Shown: positions 36,039 through 45,877 of the stretch, piece after piece
Layout: every line of letters begins with the position of its first letter
How positions within the stretch are numbered: the stretch's first letter is position 1
DNA from: an uncultured Saprospiraceae bacterium
GTDB lineage: Bacteria > Bacteroidota > Bacteroidia > Chitinophagales > Saprospiraceae
Assembly (NCBI GenBank): GCA_937997635.1
Contig: CALLFA010000050.1
Location: forward strand, 47,092 to 111,091
Direction: 5' to 3'
DNA length: 64,000 bases
Translations under genes and position numbers: made by a program
The notes under the pieces: model-generated
The model's input: only the letters and a program-made list of their open reading frames with translations
Databases searched by the model: none
Told to the model about the DNA's origin: nothing

Positions 36039-38304
36039 TATTTCCGATTAAGAATTTTTGAATAAATGGGAGGATAGCTACGCCTCTCTCGTGATCAAAT
36101 TCTTGCACGCTTGTTTGACTTTGTGCGGTTTCTAACAATGCAAGACCTTGTTTTGATTTTTCTCCAATCTGCCTTCTTTCTCCGAAAGGAAACTTAGAGA
36201 AAGCTCTTCTGAGTACTGGCAATAATTCAATAAACTGCTCAGATGGTACACTGGATACCCATTCATAAATCAAGTTCCAAATTCTATTGTCATAAATGAG
36301 TATTAATCCACTTCCTCTTAAAAACCCTTCGATCCAATTGGCAACATCTATGGCATCATTATTAGGCGATAGATGATAAGATAGTAAGGTTGATAATTCT
36401 TTCTCGTCAATTTGTTGTTGATCGAAAAGCAATCGAATCGTACAACCTTTGATGACCATATGTATGCCATCTTTTGCCACGATTTCTTCTAAAGTTTGTA
36501 TCCATCGAGCAGCCACATCTTTATCTTCAATCAACTTAAGACTTCTGTCTAGGTCAGCTATCAAATTAAACAAGATATTGGAGTTATCTTCATCAAGGCC
36601 ATAGCAACTGTTCGCGAGAGTTACACTTACTTTATTGAATAACCGCAGAATGATGTGGTCGATTTGTTCAATATCTGTTTTTCGTACATCTCCGTACCTG
36701 CTGATATTGATCAATCTCGGTAGACTTCGCATGATGTCTTCCGTATCTCTAGAAATACTCGTCAGCTGACTAATCTTCGCTAGGACTTCATCCATTGATG
36801 AAAATAGCTGGGCTGGAATACAGAGGTCTATGAGTTTGACAAAAGCACTGATCTCAGATTTTTGATCCAATGAATGTCTAATCACACCTTGAGTAGCAAA
36901 CTCTATTGTTGTACCAAAACTAGACTTGTCGATGAGCAACACCACCATTTTAGGATCCCAGGTCAACTCCCAAGCTTCTTTAAAGCTTCCTTTTTTTCTC
37001 ACTACTTTACTTTCAGCCCATTCTAAACCTAGAATTTTAAGTCTATTAAAAAAGATGCTTCGTTTGAGATCAAGCGGTTTTCTAAGATCAAGATTGTGAA
37101 GCTTAGGCATCGCAGATAATTTGAGTCTCAATGTTTTCACTTGTGCTTCAAAATCTTGTTGCAAAGGAACTTTGGGAATATCCTCTGGCAGAGAGCCAAT
37201 TTTTTCATCTATTAAAAGATGTTTGCGTATTAGTTCATAGATGATTTCATCTCCTTGACAAATAACTGTTTTGATGGCGTCATGTAAATCTTGTGCACTG
37301 ATCACAGGATGGTCTCTCAGCATTGCTAAAGAATGTGCCAATCGATACGCTTCCATGACATGAGCTGTAGAAACATCAATGCCTTCTTTTCTCAATAAAG
37401 TTGCCACCTTGGTGAGCCAGCTTATTTCTAGATCTTCTTTTTGAGTCCAGCGATGTTCGTACCATCCTGGAGCAGTAATGCCTGCACCATAACCGGAGTA
37501 TCTTGACAACCTACTATTGGTCCAGGGAATCCAAGAACACTGCATCTTGATTTTTGATTTAGGCAAGGATTTGAGCAATTTACTGTCTGCTTTATCTTTG
37601 GCATCAATGTCTACTAATTCTGGACCATGCCATGCACCACATATCACGACAATTTGCTGATACATTTCATTGATCGTGGCTCTGATAATGTGTCGCATGT
37701 AGACTTCGCGCAAGACATTTTCCTGATCTAAACTACTCGTTATGCCTTCTTCACGTAAAGACTTCATGACTAGTGTAATACTCTCAAAGTGTTCTTTAGC
37801 TTCGCGATTCTGCACAAGCTCAAACTGTTCGTCCCACCAAGCTTCACCTGTTGGGTAACCAGCAATGTCCGCAAGGTAAGAGATTGGATCACGTGCAAGT
37901 TGTTTTTGTTCTTCTCCATTGAGAGCGCTCTCTTTTTGTTCTTCGTCATCCTGAACGGTTTCTTTCTGTTCTGCTTCTTTATCTGATAAAACATAGGAAA
38001 TTTTAGCTGGTAAATCTATCGCTTTAATTGGGATCTGATGAGCATTGGCATATTCGCAGGCCACCCATTCTGGGGAGTACTCTGCGAATGGATAAAAAGA
38101 ATATCGGTCAAGATTCTTTTCATCGTAAACAATGATGGCTACTGGTGGTTTCAGGTCTTTATGTCCAATCAGCTTCAGTTGCTCTTCAATCTCTGGAGGC
38201 CCTTCGACGAGAATAATGTCTGGCTTTAACTCCTCTAATCTGGTCTTGATCATTTCTGATGATCCTACACCATGATGCCTTATGCCTAAAATGTGTACGG
38301 ACAT
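36031..38304 (-). CDS. DUF5682 family protein
   Basis: A 757-residue protein. The N-terminus HILGIRHHGVGSSEMIKTRLEELKPDIILVEGPPE is the hallmark of DUF5682, which resembles the TraB/ChaN/EreA hydrolase superfamily by its early GxRHHG and VEGPPE motifs. A third motif, VICGAWHGPEL, supplies another histidine. The rest is helical. Tight spacing (3 bases after DUF4132, 8-base overlap with VWA) shows operon membership. Enzymatic activity is a family-level speculation. Confidence 0.88.
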   Translation of the reverse strand: MSVHILGIRHHGVGSSEMIKTRLEELKPDIILVEGPPEIEEQLKLIGHKDLKPPVAIIVYDEKNLDRYSFYPFAEYSPEWVACEYANAHQIPIKAIDLPAKISYVLSDKEAEQKETVQDDEEQKESALNGEEQKQLARDPISYLADIAGYPTGEAWWDEQFELVQNREAKEHFESITLVMKSLREEGITSSLDQENVLREVYMRHIIRATINEMYQQIVVICGAWHGPELVDIDAKDKADSKLLKSLPKSKIKMQCSWIPWTNSRLSRYSGYGAGITAPGWYEHRWTQKEDLEISWLTKVATLLRKEGIDVSTAHVMEAYRLAHSLAMLRDHPVISAQDLHDAIKTVICQGDEIIYELIRKHLLIDEKIGSLPEDIPKVPLQQDFEAQVKTLRLKLSAMPKLHNLDLRKPLDLKRSIFFNRLKILGLEWAESKVVRKKGSFKEAWELTWDPKMVVLLIDKSSFGTTIEFATQGVIRHSLDQKSEISAFVKLIDLCIPAQLFSSMDEVLAKISQLTSISRDTEDIMRSLPRLINISRYGDVRKTDIEQIDHIILRLFNKVSVTLANSCYGLDEDNSNILFNLIADLDRSLKLIEDKDVAARWIQTLEEIVAKDGIHMVIKGCTIRLLFDQQQIDEKELSTLLSYHLSPNNDAIDVANWIEGFLRGSGLILIYDNRIWNLIYEWVSSVPSEQFIELLPVLRRAFSKFPFGERRQIGEKSKQGLALLETAQSQTSVQEFDHERGVAILPFIQKFLIGNNA

Positions 38305-38307
38305 CTT

Positions 38308-40173
38308 TTATGCGTTTATAAGAGCTTTTAAATCTGCAATCACTTCTGAGAAAAATACGTTTGGCACGTCTTTAAGCTTAATCTTTTCTCTGTCCTTATA
38401 ATTAGTAAAGCTTATGCGATAAATTATTGCTTGTACATTGCCTCCTTGATAATAGGCCATTGGTCCTTCAATGTTTGCAGATGCATTGATGTTTCCTTTT
38501 TCATTTATCTTATTAAACCACAAAGACCCTCCATCTCCTGCAGATTTTATCCAACCTTTTCTGACTAAAAATCCAGCGACATAGTCAGCACCTTTGGGGA
38601 TTTCCTGCCTGTTTAGCAAATTGGTAAAATTTTGATCTGATTCGTCTTCTGGTACATGTGTTACAGTACGATTGATAATCTCAAATTCAAACTCTTTATC
38701 CATATCATAGACTTTATCCTTCCACTTAGTGAGCAGTTTATCATCCATATGTAACGGGTGAAGAATCTTAATATACGTACCCTCTTCTATATCCACCTCT
38801 TCGTCTTCAACATCGTACAATTCGATATCGTCATCACAATAGAATGCTGTCATCAATGTATGCTTGTCGTCATAAACACCCCACAACAATCGTTGGACAT
38901 AGATTAACATAATTGGATTAGACATATAATAGTCCATCCATTCGCTGACTGCCCATGTTCGCTCAGTAGTCAGATAATTTTCTAGTCTTCCTTTTTGAGT
39001 TTTGACAACTTCTTTTATTTCTTTTTCAATGGCTTTAAGATCTGCTTTTGTTTCACGAGAGACTTCCTTAGGCATGGATTTGCGCAGCTTATTATCTTCA
39101 TTAAAATAATTGAGTTTAAATTCTTTGTTGATGAATGCTCGATATGAATCCTCACCAGCTTCAAAAGAATAATAATGATCTTCAAAGCCAAGGTTGGGAA
39201 TAATCCTATCTGCCAATTGGTCCATCGTAATGTCCAATTCACTTGCTGCTGCATTTAAGGCTTCTTTTGCTGCTTCTCCTATTTGCCTTCGCTTATTCGC
39301 AAATTTTCTTGCAATCATATCCACGATCCTCAAAGCCTTATCAGATCCTACCATAGCAATGGAACCAACCATCATTGCAGCCATTCGGTATCGTTTGTTG
39401 GTAAGCATCTGTTTAAACACGGTATGTAATTTTGTCAACACAGCGTCTTTGCCAATTAAGCCAGCCATCACCAAGTAGAATTTCAACTTAGAATCTGCAT
39501 TAGAATCTTGGAACGCTTTAATCAAAGCGAGAGCAAATTTTTCTGACTTTTTATGGTCTAATAATTCAATAAGCTGCTTGGCCTCTATATCAGACCCGAT
39601 GCCTTTTACTCGTTTGCTTCGATAAAAGAGAAAGCGTATTTCCTTTTCATCTAAAGTACTCCCATCATTCCAATACAGCTTAGGGAGTGATTCTTCTTCT
39701 ATCCATTTCTCACCCCACTTATCTAATTTCTTTCTTGCTTCAGCTTTTACAATCAGATCATTTAGCTCTGAGCGACTCATCGGATTACTAAACTTAATGT
39801 CTCTCAAAGCTTCTAACATGATGTCTCTGGTATCATCATTCCTCTCTGTATCGATCAAGGTCATCAATTGCTCTCTAATCGCCGGATCGGTAGAATGTTG
39901 TAAAATCATGGCACCAAAAATGCGGTCATTTACTTTTCCCTTAAGTAGCTCCTGACCTCTGACTGTTACAGTATCAATGTATTTTTCTAATGCATTGGAA
40001 GCTAGTATTCTATTTTTCTTTTGAGTTTTATTTAAGCCGAATGTTACAATCTCTTCTGTGTGATTGGTCAGATCATATTCTTCTAGTATTTTAAATATTC
40101 TAGAAAAGAATCCATAGTATGACTTATCAACAATACTATTTTCTTTATACAAACAATTAAATAATAAAGGCAA
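38308..40173 (-). CDS. DUF4132 protein, C-terminal part after in-frame amber
   Basis: A 621-residue ORF in the track, but the frame is open further upstream to 40305, directly after a TAG codon. The track start is a TTG inside the protein and is not credible. DUF4132 is recognised from KTQKGRLENYLTTERTWAVSEW and MLIYVQRLLWGVYDDKHTLMTAF. Preceding this are HEAT-like helical repeats. Residues upstream of the TTG (TYAKYLISKDKQQALIRLTEYTR...) are normal-looking protein. With the gene at 40306 it makes one protein of about 991 codons. It is translated only if the amber is read through or re-initiation occurs. Confidence 0.85.
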   Translation of the reverse strand: MPLLFNCLYKENSIVDKSYYGFFSRIFKILEEYDLTNHTEEIVTFGLNKTQKKNRILASNALEKYIDTVTVRGQELLKGKVNDRIFGAMILQHSTDPAIREQLMTLIDTERNDDTRDIMLEALRDIKFSNPMSRSELNDLIVKAEARKKLDKWGEKWIEEESLPKLYWNDGSTLDEKEIRFLFYRSKRVKGIGSDIEAKQLIELLDHKKSEKFALALIKAFQDSNADSKLKFYLVMAGLIGKDAVLTKLHTVFKQMLTNKRYRMAAMMVGSIAMVGSDKALRIVDMIARKFANKRRQIGEAAKEALNAAASELDITMDQLADRIIPNLGFEDHYYSFEAGEDSYRAFINKEFKLNYFNEDNKLRKSMPKEVSRETKADLKAIEKEIKEVVKTQKGRLENYLTTERTWAVSEWMDYYMSNPIMLIYVQRLLWGVYDDKHTLMTAFYCDDDIELYDVEDEEVDIEEGTYIKILHPLHMDDKLLTKWKDKVYDMDKEFEFEIINRTVTHVPEDESDQNFTNLLNRQEIPKGADYVAGFLVRKGWIKSAGDGGSLWFNKINEKGNINASANIEGPMAYYQGGNVQAIIYRISFTNYKDREKIKLKDVPNVFFSEVIADLKALINA

Positions 40174-40305
40174 AGCTACTTCTTTGTATTCTTCTTCAAT
40201 GAAGGTTGGGAAAGTATAATTTATATAGTGAGAATCTCTCGTGTATTCGGTTAGCCTAATTAATGCTTGTTGTTTATCTTTTGATATTAAGTATTTCGCA
40301 TAGGT

Positions 40306-41283
40306 CTATTCTAAACTTCCCTTTCTTGTACGTTCATAATGACAATATTCATTTTTATTAGGTTTTTTGCCACAATACTTATGTAAGGTTTCTTCTCCGA
40401 TTTCTCTCAGTTGATCGTGATAATTTCCAGGATGTTTTTCTTCAAGTATAGCATAGATAAGATATTTATCTGTAAGCTTACTAAATGTTGGTACCAAGTC
40501 AAAGATTTCATTTTCATACTTTTCGAGATCGTGATTCAGTAGCACGTTTATACTTTCTATTTTTGGACTAATCCAGCTGTTTTGATAGTCACTATAATTA
40601 TAGACAAGGTATTTATTCAAATTTGTTATGGAGTTTGGACTATTTTCCAATAAAAATTTAAGTATAACGTGTGCATTATTTGATCTTTCATTATCAACAG
40701 ACCCATCAAGAACACTGCCAAGTCCTTGTCCTTTCTTTAATCCTAATAAAGAAGATTTTCCTTTTAGTTTTGGTTTGATATAAGTAGCAAAGCACGTGTC
40801 TTCATAAGTTTGGTCCGCTGTCTTTGTATAAAAAGCTCCCTCTGGATATCTGGCCATTCTTGCAGTTAACTCCTCATCTGTAAGGTCTAACTGTTTATAG
40901 TATTCAAGAAAATCATCAACTGTTGGATGTCCTGTTGGTAATTGAAATTTTCTTTTAATGTATCCCCATTGTAACCTGTTATTTGCACTGTTGATTGTGT
41001 TCTTATTTAAAAACCCTTTTACAAATTCACTTTTTTCTGTCCAATTAAACTGGTCGTATTTCCAAATTAATAATTCACTTAAAAACCTTTGTGCTGCATG
41101 ATAGTTATTTATATAAATTTCAGAAATTAGCGACGATCTGTATTTTTTTTCTCCTTTGGCAATTAATGCAATTTCTTTTAAAATGGTATGTTCCACTTCT
41201 GGATTATTTCTTCGTGAAGACTCATCCCGATACTTAGCTTCTAGCTGTTCTATTAATTCAATTTTTTCTTCTTGTGTTATCAT
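40306..41283 (-). CDS. DUF4132 protein, N-terminal part ending at amber codon
   Basis: A 325-residue helical fragment (start MITQEEKIELIEQLEAKYRDE) ending KGSLE-TAG. The reading frame continues without shift into the next ORF (distance between stops is 1998 bases, a multiple of three). The protein is hydrophilic, Tyr/Asn-rich and has no motif of its own. It is the N-terminal third of the DUF4132 protein of this MoxR operon. It starts 19 bases after the MoxR stop. Confidence 0.8.
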   Translation of the reverse strand: MITQEEKIELIEQLEAKYRDESSRRNNPEVEHTILKEIALIAKGEKKYRSSLISEIYINNYHAAQRFLSELLIWKYDQFNWTEKSEFVKGFLNKNTINSANNRLQWGYIKRKFQLPTGHPTVDDFLEYYKQLDLTDEELTARMARYPEGAFYTKTADQTYEDTCFATYIKPKLKGKSSLLGLKKGQGLGSVLDGSVDNERSNNAHVILKFLLENSPNSITNLNKYLVYNYSDYQNSWISPKIESINVLLNHDLEKYENEIFDLVPTFSKLTDKYLIYAILEEKHPGNYHDQLREIGEETLHKYCGKKPNKNEYCHYERTRKGSLE

Positions 41284-41302
41284 CGTTCACTTCGTTCTTA
41301 AA

Positions 41303-42382
41303 TTATACAGACACTTCTTTACATGAGCGATACAAATCTTTCCAGTCAGAACGAGTCTTGACAATAGACTCTAAATATTCGTCCCAAACTTCTTTGTCGT
41401 GAATTGGATCTTTGACAATGGCACCAATCAAACCAGATGCGATGTCCATGCTAGACAAATGACCATCTCCAAAATGTGCGGCAAGTGCGAGGCCATTATT
41501 CACAACGCCTATAGCTTCCGCAGAAGATAATGTGCCTGAAGGAGATTTGACTTTGGTCCTTCCATCAGCAGTGATGCCCGATCTCAATTCTCTAAAAATG
41601 GTGACGATGCGTTGGATTTCTTTGAGTGGTGGTTTTTCTGCTGGCAATTGACTATTCATCATCATTTTTTCCACTCTCGTTTTCACAATGTTTATTTCTT
41701 CATCTGCCGTTTCTGGTGTAGGTAATATCACTGTATTGAATCTTCGTTTGAGTGCAGAAGACAGCTCATTGACACCCTTATCTCTATTATTGGCAGTCGC
41801 GATCACATTGAACCCAGAAATGGCTTGCACCTCTGTGTTGAGTTCTGGAATTGGCAATAATTTTTCTGATAAGATGGTAATCAAATTGTCTTGGACATCA
41901 GCAGAAATTCTGGTCAACTCTTCTATTCTTGCTATCTTACCTGTCTGCATGGCATTCATTAATGGCGTGACAACCAGCGCTTCTTCGGTAGGACCATCAA
42001 CGAGAAGTTTGGCATAGTTCCACCCATATCTGATGGCTTCTTCTCCGGTACCAGATGTTCCTTGTATCAGGAGTTTAGAGTTACCCGTAATGGCAGCTGA
42101 CAGGTGTTCGGACACCCAAGATTTTCCTGTTCCAGGGATGCCATACAAAAGCAAGGCTCTGTCGGTAGTTAATGTAGCTACGGCTATTTCCATCAACCGC
42201 CTTTGTCCAATATATTTTGGAGAAATGACTTTCCCATTTTTCAATTTTGTTCCCATGAGATAATCGACAACGGCCTTAGGTGACAGTTGCCAATTTTCAG
42301 GTTGGACTCCTTTATCCTGTTTTTGTAATTCTTCCAATTCTTCTTTGAATTCATCTTCAGCGTGTTGTCGTAATACTGCCAT
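41303..42382 (-). CDS. MoxR-family AAA+ ATPase
   Basis: A 359-residue AAA+ ATPase. Walker A LLYGIPGTGKSWVSEHL near residue 80, Walker B-like KIARIEELTRISADVQDNLITILSE near 152 (the usual DExx reads EE here), sensor 1 VIATANNRDKG near 197, arginine-finger region SSALKRRFNTVILPTP. MoxR ATPases act as chaperones that work on a VWA partner, here encoded three genes downstream. Spacing of 12 bases to the DUF5691 gene supports an operon. Confidence 0.93.
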   Translation of the reverse strand: MAVLRQHAEDEFKEELEELQKQDKGVQPENWQLSPKAVVDYLMGTKLKNGKVISPKYIGQRRLMEIAVATLTTDRALLLYGIPGTGKSWVSEHLSAAITGNSKLLIQGTSGTGEEAIRYGWNYAKLLVDGPTEEALVVTPLMNAMQTGKIARIEELTRISADVQDNLITILSEKLLPIPELNTEVQAISGFNVIATANNRDKGVNELSSALKRRFNTVILPTPETADEEINIVKTRVEKMMMNSQLPAEKPPLKEIQRIVTIFRELRSGITADGRTKVKSPSGTLSSAEAIGVVNNGLALAAHFGDGHLSSMDIASGLIGAIVKDPIHDKEVWDEYLESIVKTRSDWKDLYRSCKEVSV

Positions 42383-42394
42383 GTCTTTTTATGT

Positions 42395-43975
42395 TTATAG
42401 ATTTTGGATTTGATTTTTAATGGTAATTGTTTGATATATAGGGTCAAAAATATGCGTCTTCCAATAATGATAATGATCCGATTTTTGAGCATCATCATCA
42501 TTTAATTTTATCAGATGATTGATTGCATCAGTATGTACATATTCTGATAAAGTGAGACCGATCGTGTAATCATATCGATATGATAAGGTATCCGTTAATA
42601 TTGCTTTAGAAAATGTCAAGCCCCACATGTCTTCTTCACCGTGTGGGCATTCATTTAGAATGGAATGATCTATGAGATTAAGGTTTTCTGAGAGATAATT
42701 TTCCCAGGCACTTGCACTCAAGTTTGTCAATAAATGTCTAGCTATCTCTTTGTCTTTTTCTTGGTCTAGACACATGACCGTTAACGCATCATTCGACTGA
42801 TAAGATGCCAACTTTACTAGCGCGTTCTTAAGCCCTGATACTTTACGTTTATTTACCGTTATCACATATTCATCTGACTTTAGAAATGCCTGTAAGACGT
42901 CCTTTGGCTTTTTGCCTGTCAGCTTTGTCCACACGTCGAATGGGATAGCCCCACACAATTCACTAAACCAATATATCTGATCAGTTTTATATTCTGAGGC
43001 GATCGTAGATTGAGGATCGATTCCAAAATTTTCCAGCATGTGTTCGCCATTAAAAAATGCGTCTTCTGTTTCTGGAATATGGATAACCTCTGATTGACTT
43101 TTAAATACTTTTGATAGAATCCCTTTGTTTTGTTTTGGAATATAATTGCTCAGATGGCTTATTGTCGTTTTATGTAACGAGCTTTCTGAATGGAGGAGAA
43201 GAATCTGGGCAATTATTTTTCTACATTCCCTTTGGGTAACGGTTTCTTTTTGCTGAAAGCTAAATTCTTCGTCGTACAAACGTTGGATAAAGTCTAAATG
43301 ATCGGGATGTGTATGCTCCAAAAACAACTGGAGATGTTTTCTTTTTTCTCTAGCGGTTTCTGTTGGCCAACTTTCTTCTACAAGCTGCAATGCTTTGGTC
43401 GGATCAGATTGTAAGAGTCTGGATAAAAATAAATGTCGTTGTTTCGTTTTGCCGAAACTCCACACATCTTCCAGTGCTTCACTATGCAGTTCTTGATATT
43501 TTAGATTTTGTTGGATTAACCAAGCACCTTTTTTACCAAGTGTCGGAGCTGCTAATTCTTTTACGTGTTTAGTTGTATCCAACAATGCATTGAGATATTT
43601 GACCAAATACATCGGATGAACAATTGCATTTGATTCAATCAATTTTCTTATCCAAAGGACAAGTAAGCTCTGCTGCAAACGTTGCTTATCAATAAAGAAT
43701 ATCTGTTTTAGGATCTTGTAATATTCTTCTGATGCATATTCAGATTCTTCTATAATGGGATTTATCTCGACTAACTTATCTACACTAGGCAGTTCGTTTC
43801 CCGCTAATCGATAATAATGATCGAGCGCTAAAGCATGGAGTACTTTTTCAGCAGGCTCTGATTCCTCGAGTTGCTGCATCATCTCATTTAACGGTTCACT
43901 CAGTTTAAGCTCTTCTAACTGTTGCCGATCTGAACCTAATAGACAAATGGTCTTTATGTATGTTTGATTATTCAT
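42395..43975 (-). CDS. DUF5691 family protein
   Basis: A 526-residue helical protein starting with IKTICLLGSDRQQ, the 'LLGTDR' type opening of DUF5691, a family almost always next to SWIM and MoxR genes. It contains HEAT-like helices (KRKHLQLFLEHTHPDHLDFIQRLYDEEF). No catalytic motif is visible. It overlaps the SWIM gene by 4 bases. Assignment rests on this opening motif and on the neighbourhood. Confidence 0.78.
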   Translation of the reverse strand: MNNQTYIKTICLLGSDRQQLEELKLSEPLNEMMQQLEESEPAEKVLHALALDHYYRLAGNELPSVDKLVEINPIIEESEYASEEYYKILKQIFFIDKQRLQQSLLVLWIRKLIESNAIVHPMYLVKYLNALLDTTKHVKELAAPTLGKKGAWLIQQNLKYQELHSEALEDVWSFGKTKQRHLFLSRLLQSDPTKALQLVEESWPTETAREKRKHLQLFLEHTHPDHLDFIQRLYDEEFSFQQKETVTQRECRKIIAQILLLHSESSLHKTTISHLSNYIPKQNKGILSKVFKSQSEVIHIPETEDAFFNGEHMLENFGIDPQSTIASEYKTDQIYWFSELCGAIPFDVWTKLTGKKPKDVLQAFLKSDEYVITVNKRKVSGLKNALVKLASYQSNDALTVMCLDQEKDKEIARHLLTNLSASAWENYLSENLNLIDHSILNECPHGEEDMWGLTFSKAILTDTLSYRYDYTIGLTLSEYVHTDAINHLIKLNDDDAQKSDHYHYWKTHIFDPIYQTITIKNQIQNL

Positions 43976-45315
43976 AGGACTTGGTATTTTTCGTCTATGA
44001 ATAGGCCTAGAGGTAATATACCATTTTGTCTATGTGTAAAAGCCATTTTGACAGGTTGTCCGATTGTATTGAGCAGTAGCGTGCTTACTTTATCCTGATC
44101 CAATTCGGGTGATAGCTTAAGATAGTTTCTATTGCTATCTACAGCTATTAATGATTTGGACTGTTTTATAATCTTAATCTGCTCAATGATGGAAGCTTTG
44201 TTATTAACCCAAGGATCTTTTTGAGTTGCTTCTATTCTTTTGCCTTGGTACTCTTTCCATGTTCCGATTGCAGCAGGTTGTGCATCTAGCGATTGATGTA
44301 CCTCTTTTTGTTTTTTTATAAATGCGCGATGTGGTTCAAGACCAGGATAAAACGTCAGCTCTGCTTCTATGACTGTTCCTTCAACAATAGGCTCTTGTTG
44401 CGCTATGGAGAATTTATTCTGAAAACGAATGATGAGTGCATCCTTCCCTGTATCTAATCCGACCAGCCAATATCTATCGATTGTCAAATCATCTTGAACT
44501 TCTGAATGCGAGCCCAAAACCAACCACCTGTCTTTGAGAGAAACACTGTTTGGATCAGAAGACATGTCTTTTTGATTGTATGTCCAGCCCAAAAGTCCTT
44601 TGATTGCTTTTTGTTCTGACTCTTGATATTTATCCAAGTTCTCGGCAGCTTTGATTAACAAAAATAATTTTGCGATAATGTCTAATGCCTGATCTTGCCA
44701 GAGGTCCTTTTCTTTATACGGTAATTTCTTTAATGCTTTGATCCAACCTGCCAATGCAGGAATTTTTGAATCCACCATTCTTTCCATTATGGTATCAAAG
44801 TAGGAGGCTGGACGATTTGGTAATTCCAATATCCCTATACGTATTAAGTCTTTGAGCCAAAGTTTGAGTTCTGCAACTCCAGTCATTGACACGTTTAGTT
44901 TGTCACCTAGGCGTTTAGCCTTAGCATTTGACCTCTTTTCTTTTTCTTCTTCGGTAAGTTCTTTCTCTTCCTTATCAACTTTTTGAGCTCTTTTTGCTCT
45001 TTTATCTATCCAATCTTCTACGTAATCTGGTTCTGCTTTTTCTACAAAAGATGACTTGTGGTTACTTAACACAAGTAGAAGTCCTAAGGCATGTTTGCAA
45101 GGAAATTGTCGAGATGGGCATGTACATTTATAGGCAATATTGTTTGTATCGATTTGGACGAGATATGGGTTTTTACCTGATCCTTTAATGCTGCCCCAGA
45201 TGGCTCTTTTGCTTTGTTCTAATGCCGTCCATTTACTAACTACTGCAAGTTTTTTACCCGCTTTGAAAGCGCTTGGTTTGGGTGCTAATTTTTCTATTTG
45301 TTGATCTGTAAACAA
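43972..45315 (-). CDS. SWIM zinc-finger protein
   Basis: A 447-residue protein whose N-terminal SWIM finger is complete: C64-x-C66-x6-C73-x-H75 in YKCTCPSRQFPCKHALG. The opening FTDQQIEKLAPKPSAFKAGKKLA matches the usual start of this family, which supports the TTG start codon; an in-frame stop lies eight codons upstream. A highly charged linker (about 95-140) separates it from the rest. First gene of the MoxR operon. The first 13 codons lie inside the 52-bp direct repeat that is found again at 63147, so its native promoter may have been separated from it. Confidence 0.9.
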   Translation of the reverse strand: MFTDQQIEKLAPKPSAFKAGKKLAVVSKWTALEQSKRAIWGSIKGSGKNPYLVQIDTNNIAYKCTCPSRQFPCKHALGLLLVLSNHKSSFVEKAEPDYVEDWIDKRAKRAQKVDKEEKELTEEEKEKRSNAKAKRLGDKLNVSMTGVAELKLWLKDLIRIGILELPNRPASYFDTIMERMVDSKIPALAGWIKALKKLPYKEKDLWQDQALDIIAKLFLLIKAAENLDKYQESEQKAIKGLLGWTYNQKDMSSDPNSVSLKDRWLVLGSHSEVQDDLTIDRYWLVGLDTGKDALIIRFQNKFSIAQQEPIVEGTVIEAELTFYPGLEPHRAFIKKQKEVHQSLDAQPAAIGTWKEYQGKRIEATQKDPWVNNKASIIEQIKIIKQSKSLIAVDSNRNYLKLSPELDQDKVSTLLLNTIGQPVKMAFTHRQNGILPLGLFIDEKYQVL

Positions 45316-45328
45316 GTGGTTTGGTGTT
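45277..45328. repeat. 52-bp perfect direct repeat, left copy
   Basis: TTTGGGTGCTAATTTTTCTA...GTGGTTTGGTGTT is identical over 52 bases, same orientation, to 63147-63198. The left copy covers the first 13 codons of the SWIM gene plus 13 upstream bases. The two copies bracket the LanC/IS/NHLP region, as expected for attL/attR of an integrated element. Confidence 0.9.
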
Positions 45329-45877
45329 CGAGTAATTTATTGGTTGTTATCTATTGTTAAAAAGAGAATGTACAAAACTTCTACGTAATAAATCAGTCAA
45401 ACCATTCTCCTTTAGTATATATTGTAGTTATTCACTATGTCTTCTCATTTTGTCTATTTTTTTTACTCATAATTATTGGTTTTCAAAGCAAAATTAAATT
45501 GGATACAAACCCTAAAATACATTCGTTTGAGTATAAAGTCAAAGATGTCTATAAGAATAAATGACCTAACAGCAATAACCAGCGCTATTAATGGATTAAT
45601 CAAAATGGATTTTTTCCATTCTTAGAGTAAAACCTACAATTGGCAAATCCAGCTAATGAAATAAACAATCACAATAGCGCCAAATGCAATTGTTACACCC
45701 ATTCTAAATTTTGGGCAAATTTGATGATTCCAGTTTGGTAAATATCAAGCATTGACAACATTGTTCCCATCTGAGCTCACTGCATGAAAATGATGCTACC
45801 GATTAAAAGGCCGGCCTTTCAGTATCGCATAAATTGGAACTGTAATCGAAGCTAAGGGGAAGGAGAGAGAAAGATAT
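45329..45877. other. Non-coding or decayed sequence at the left island end
   Basis: No intact gene. On the minus strand, short broken hydrophobic stretches (FRMGVTIAFGAIVIVYFISW) suggest a decayed membrane-protein gene between about 45630 and 45850. The segment next to the repeat is AT-rich and would have to contain any current promoter of the SWIM operon. Confidence 0.4.

Noticed and set aside
40306-40308. Amber codon as pyrrolysine
   Set aside because: No pyrrolysine machinery is visible, the family does not use it, and the host group is not known for it; nonsense mutation or suppression is simpler.
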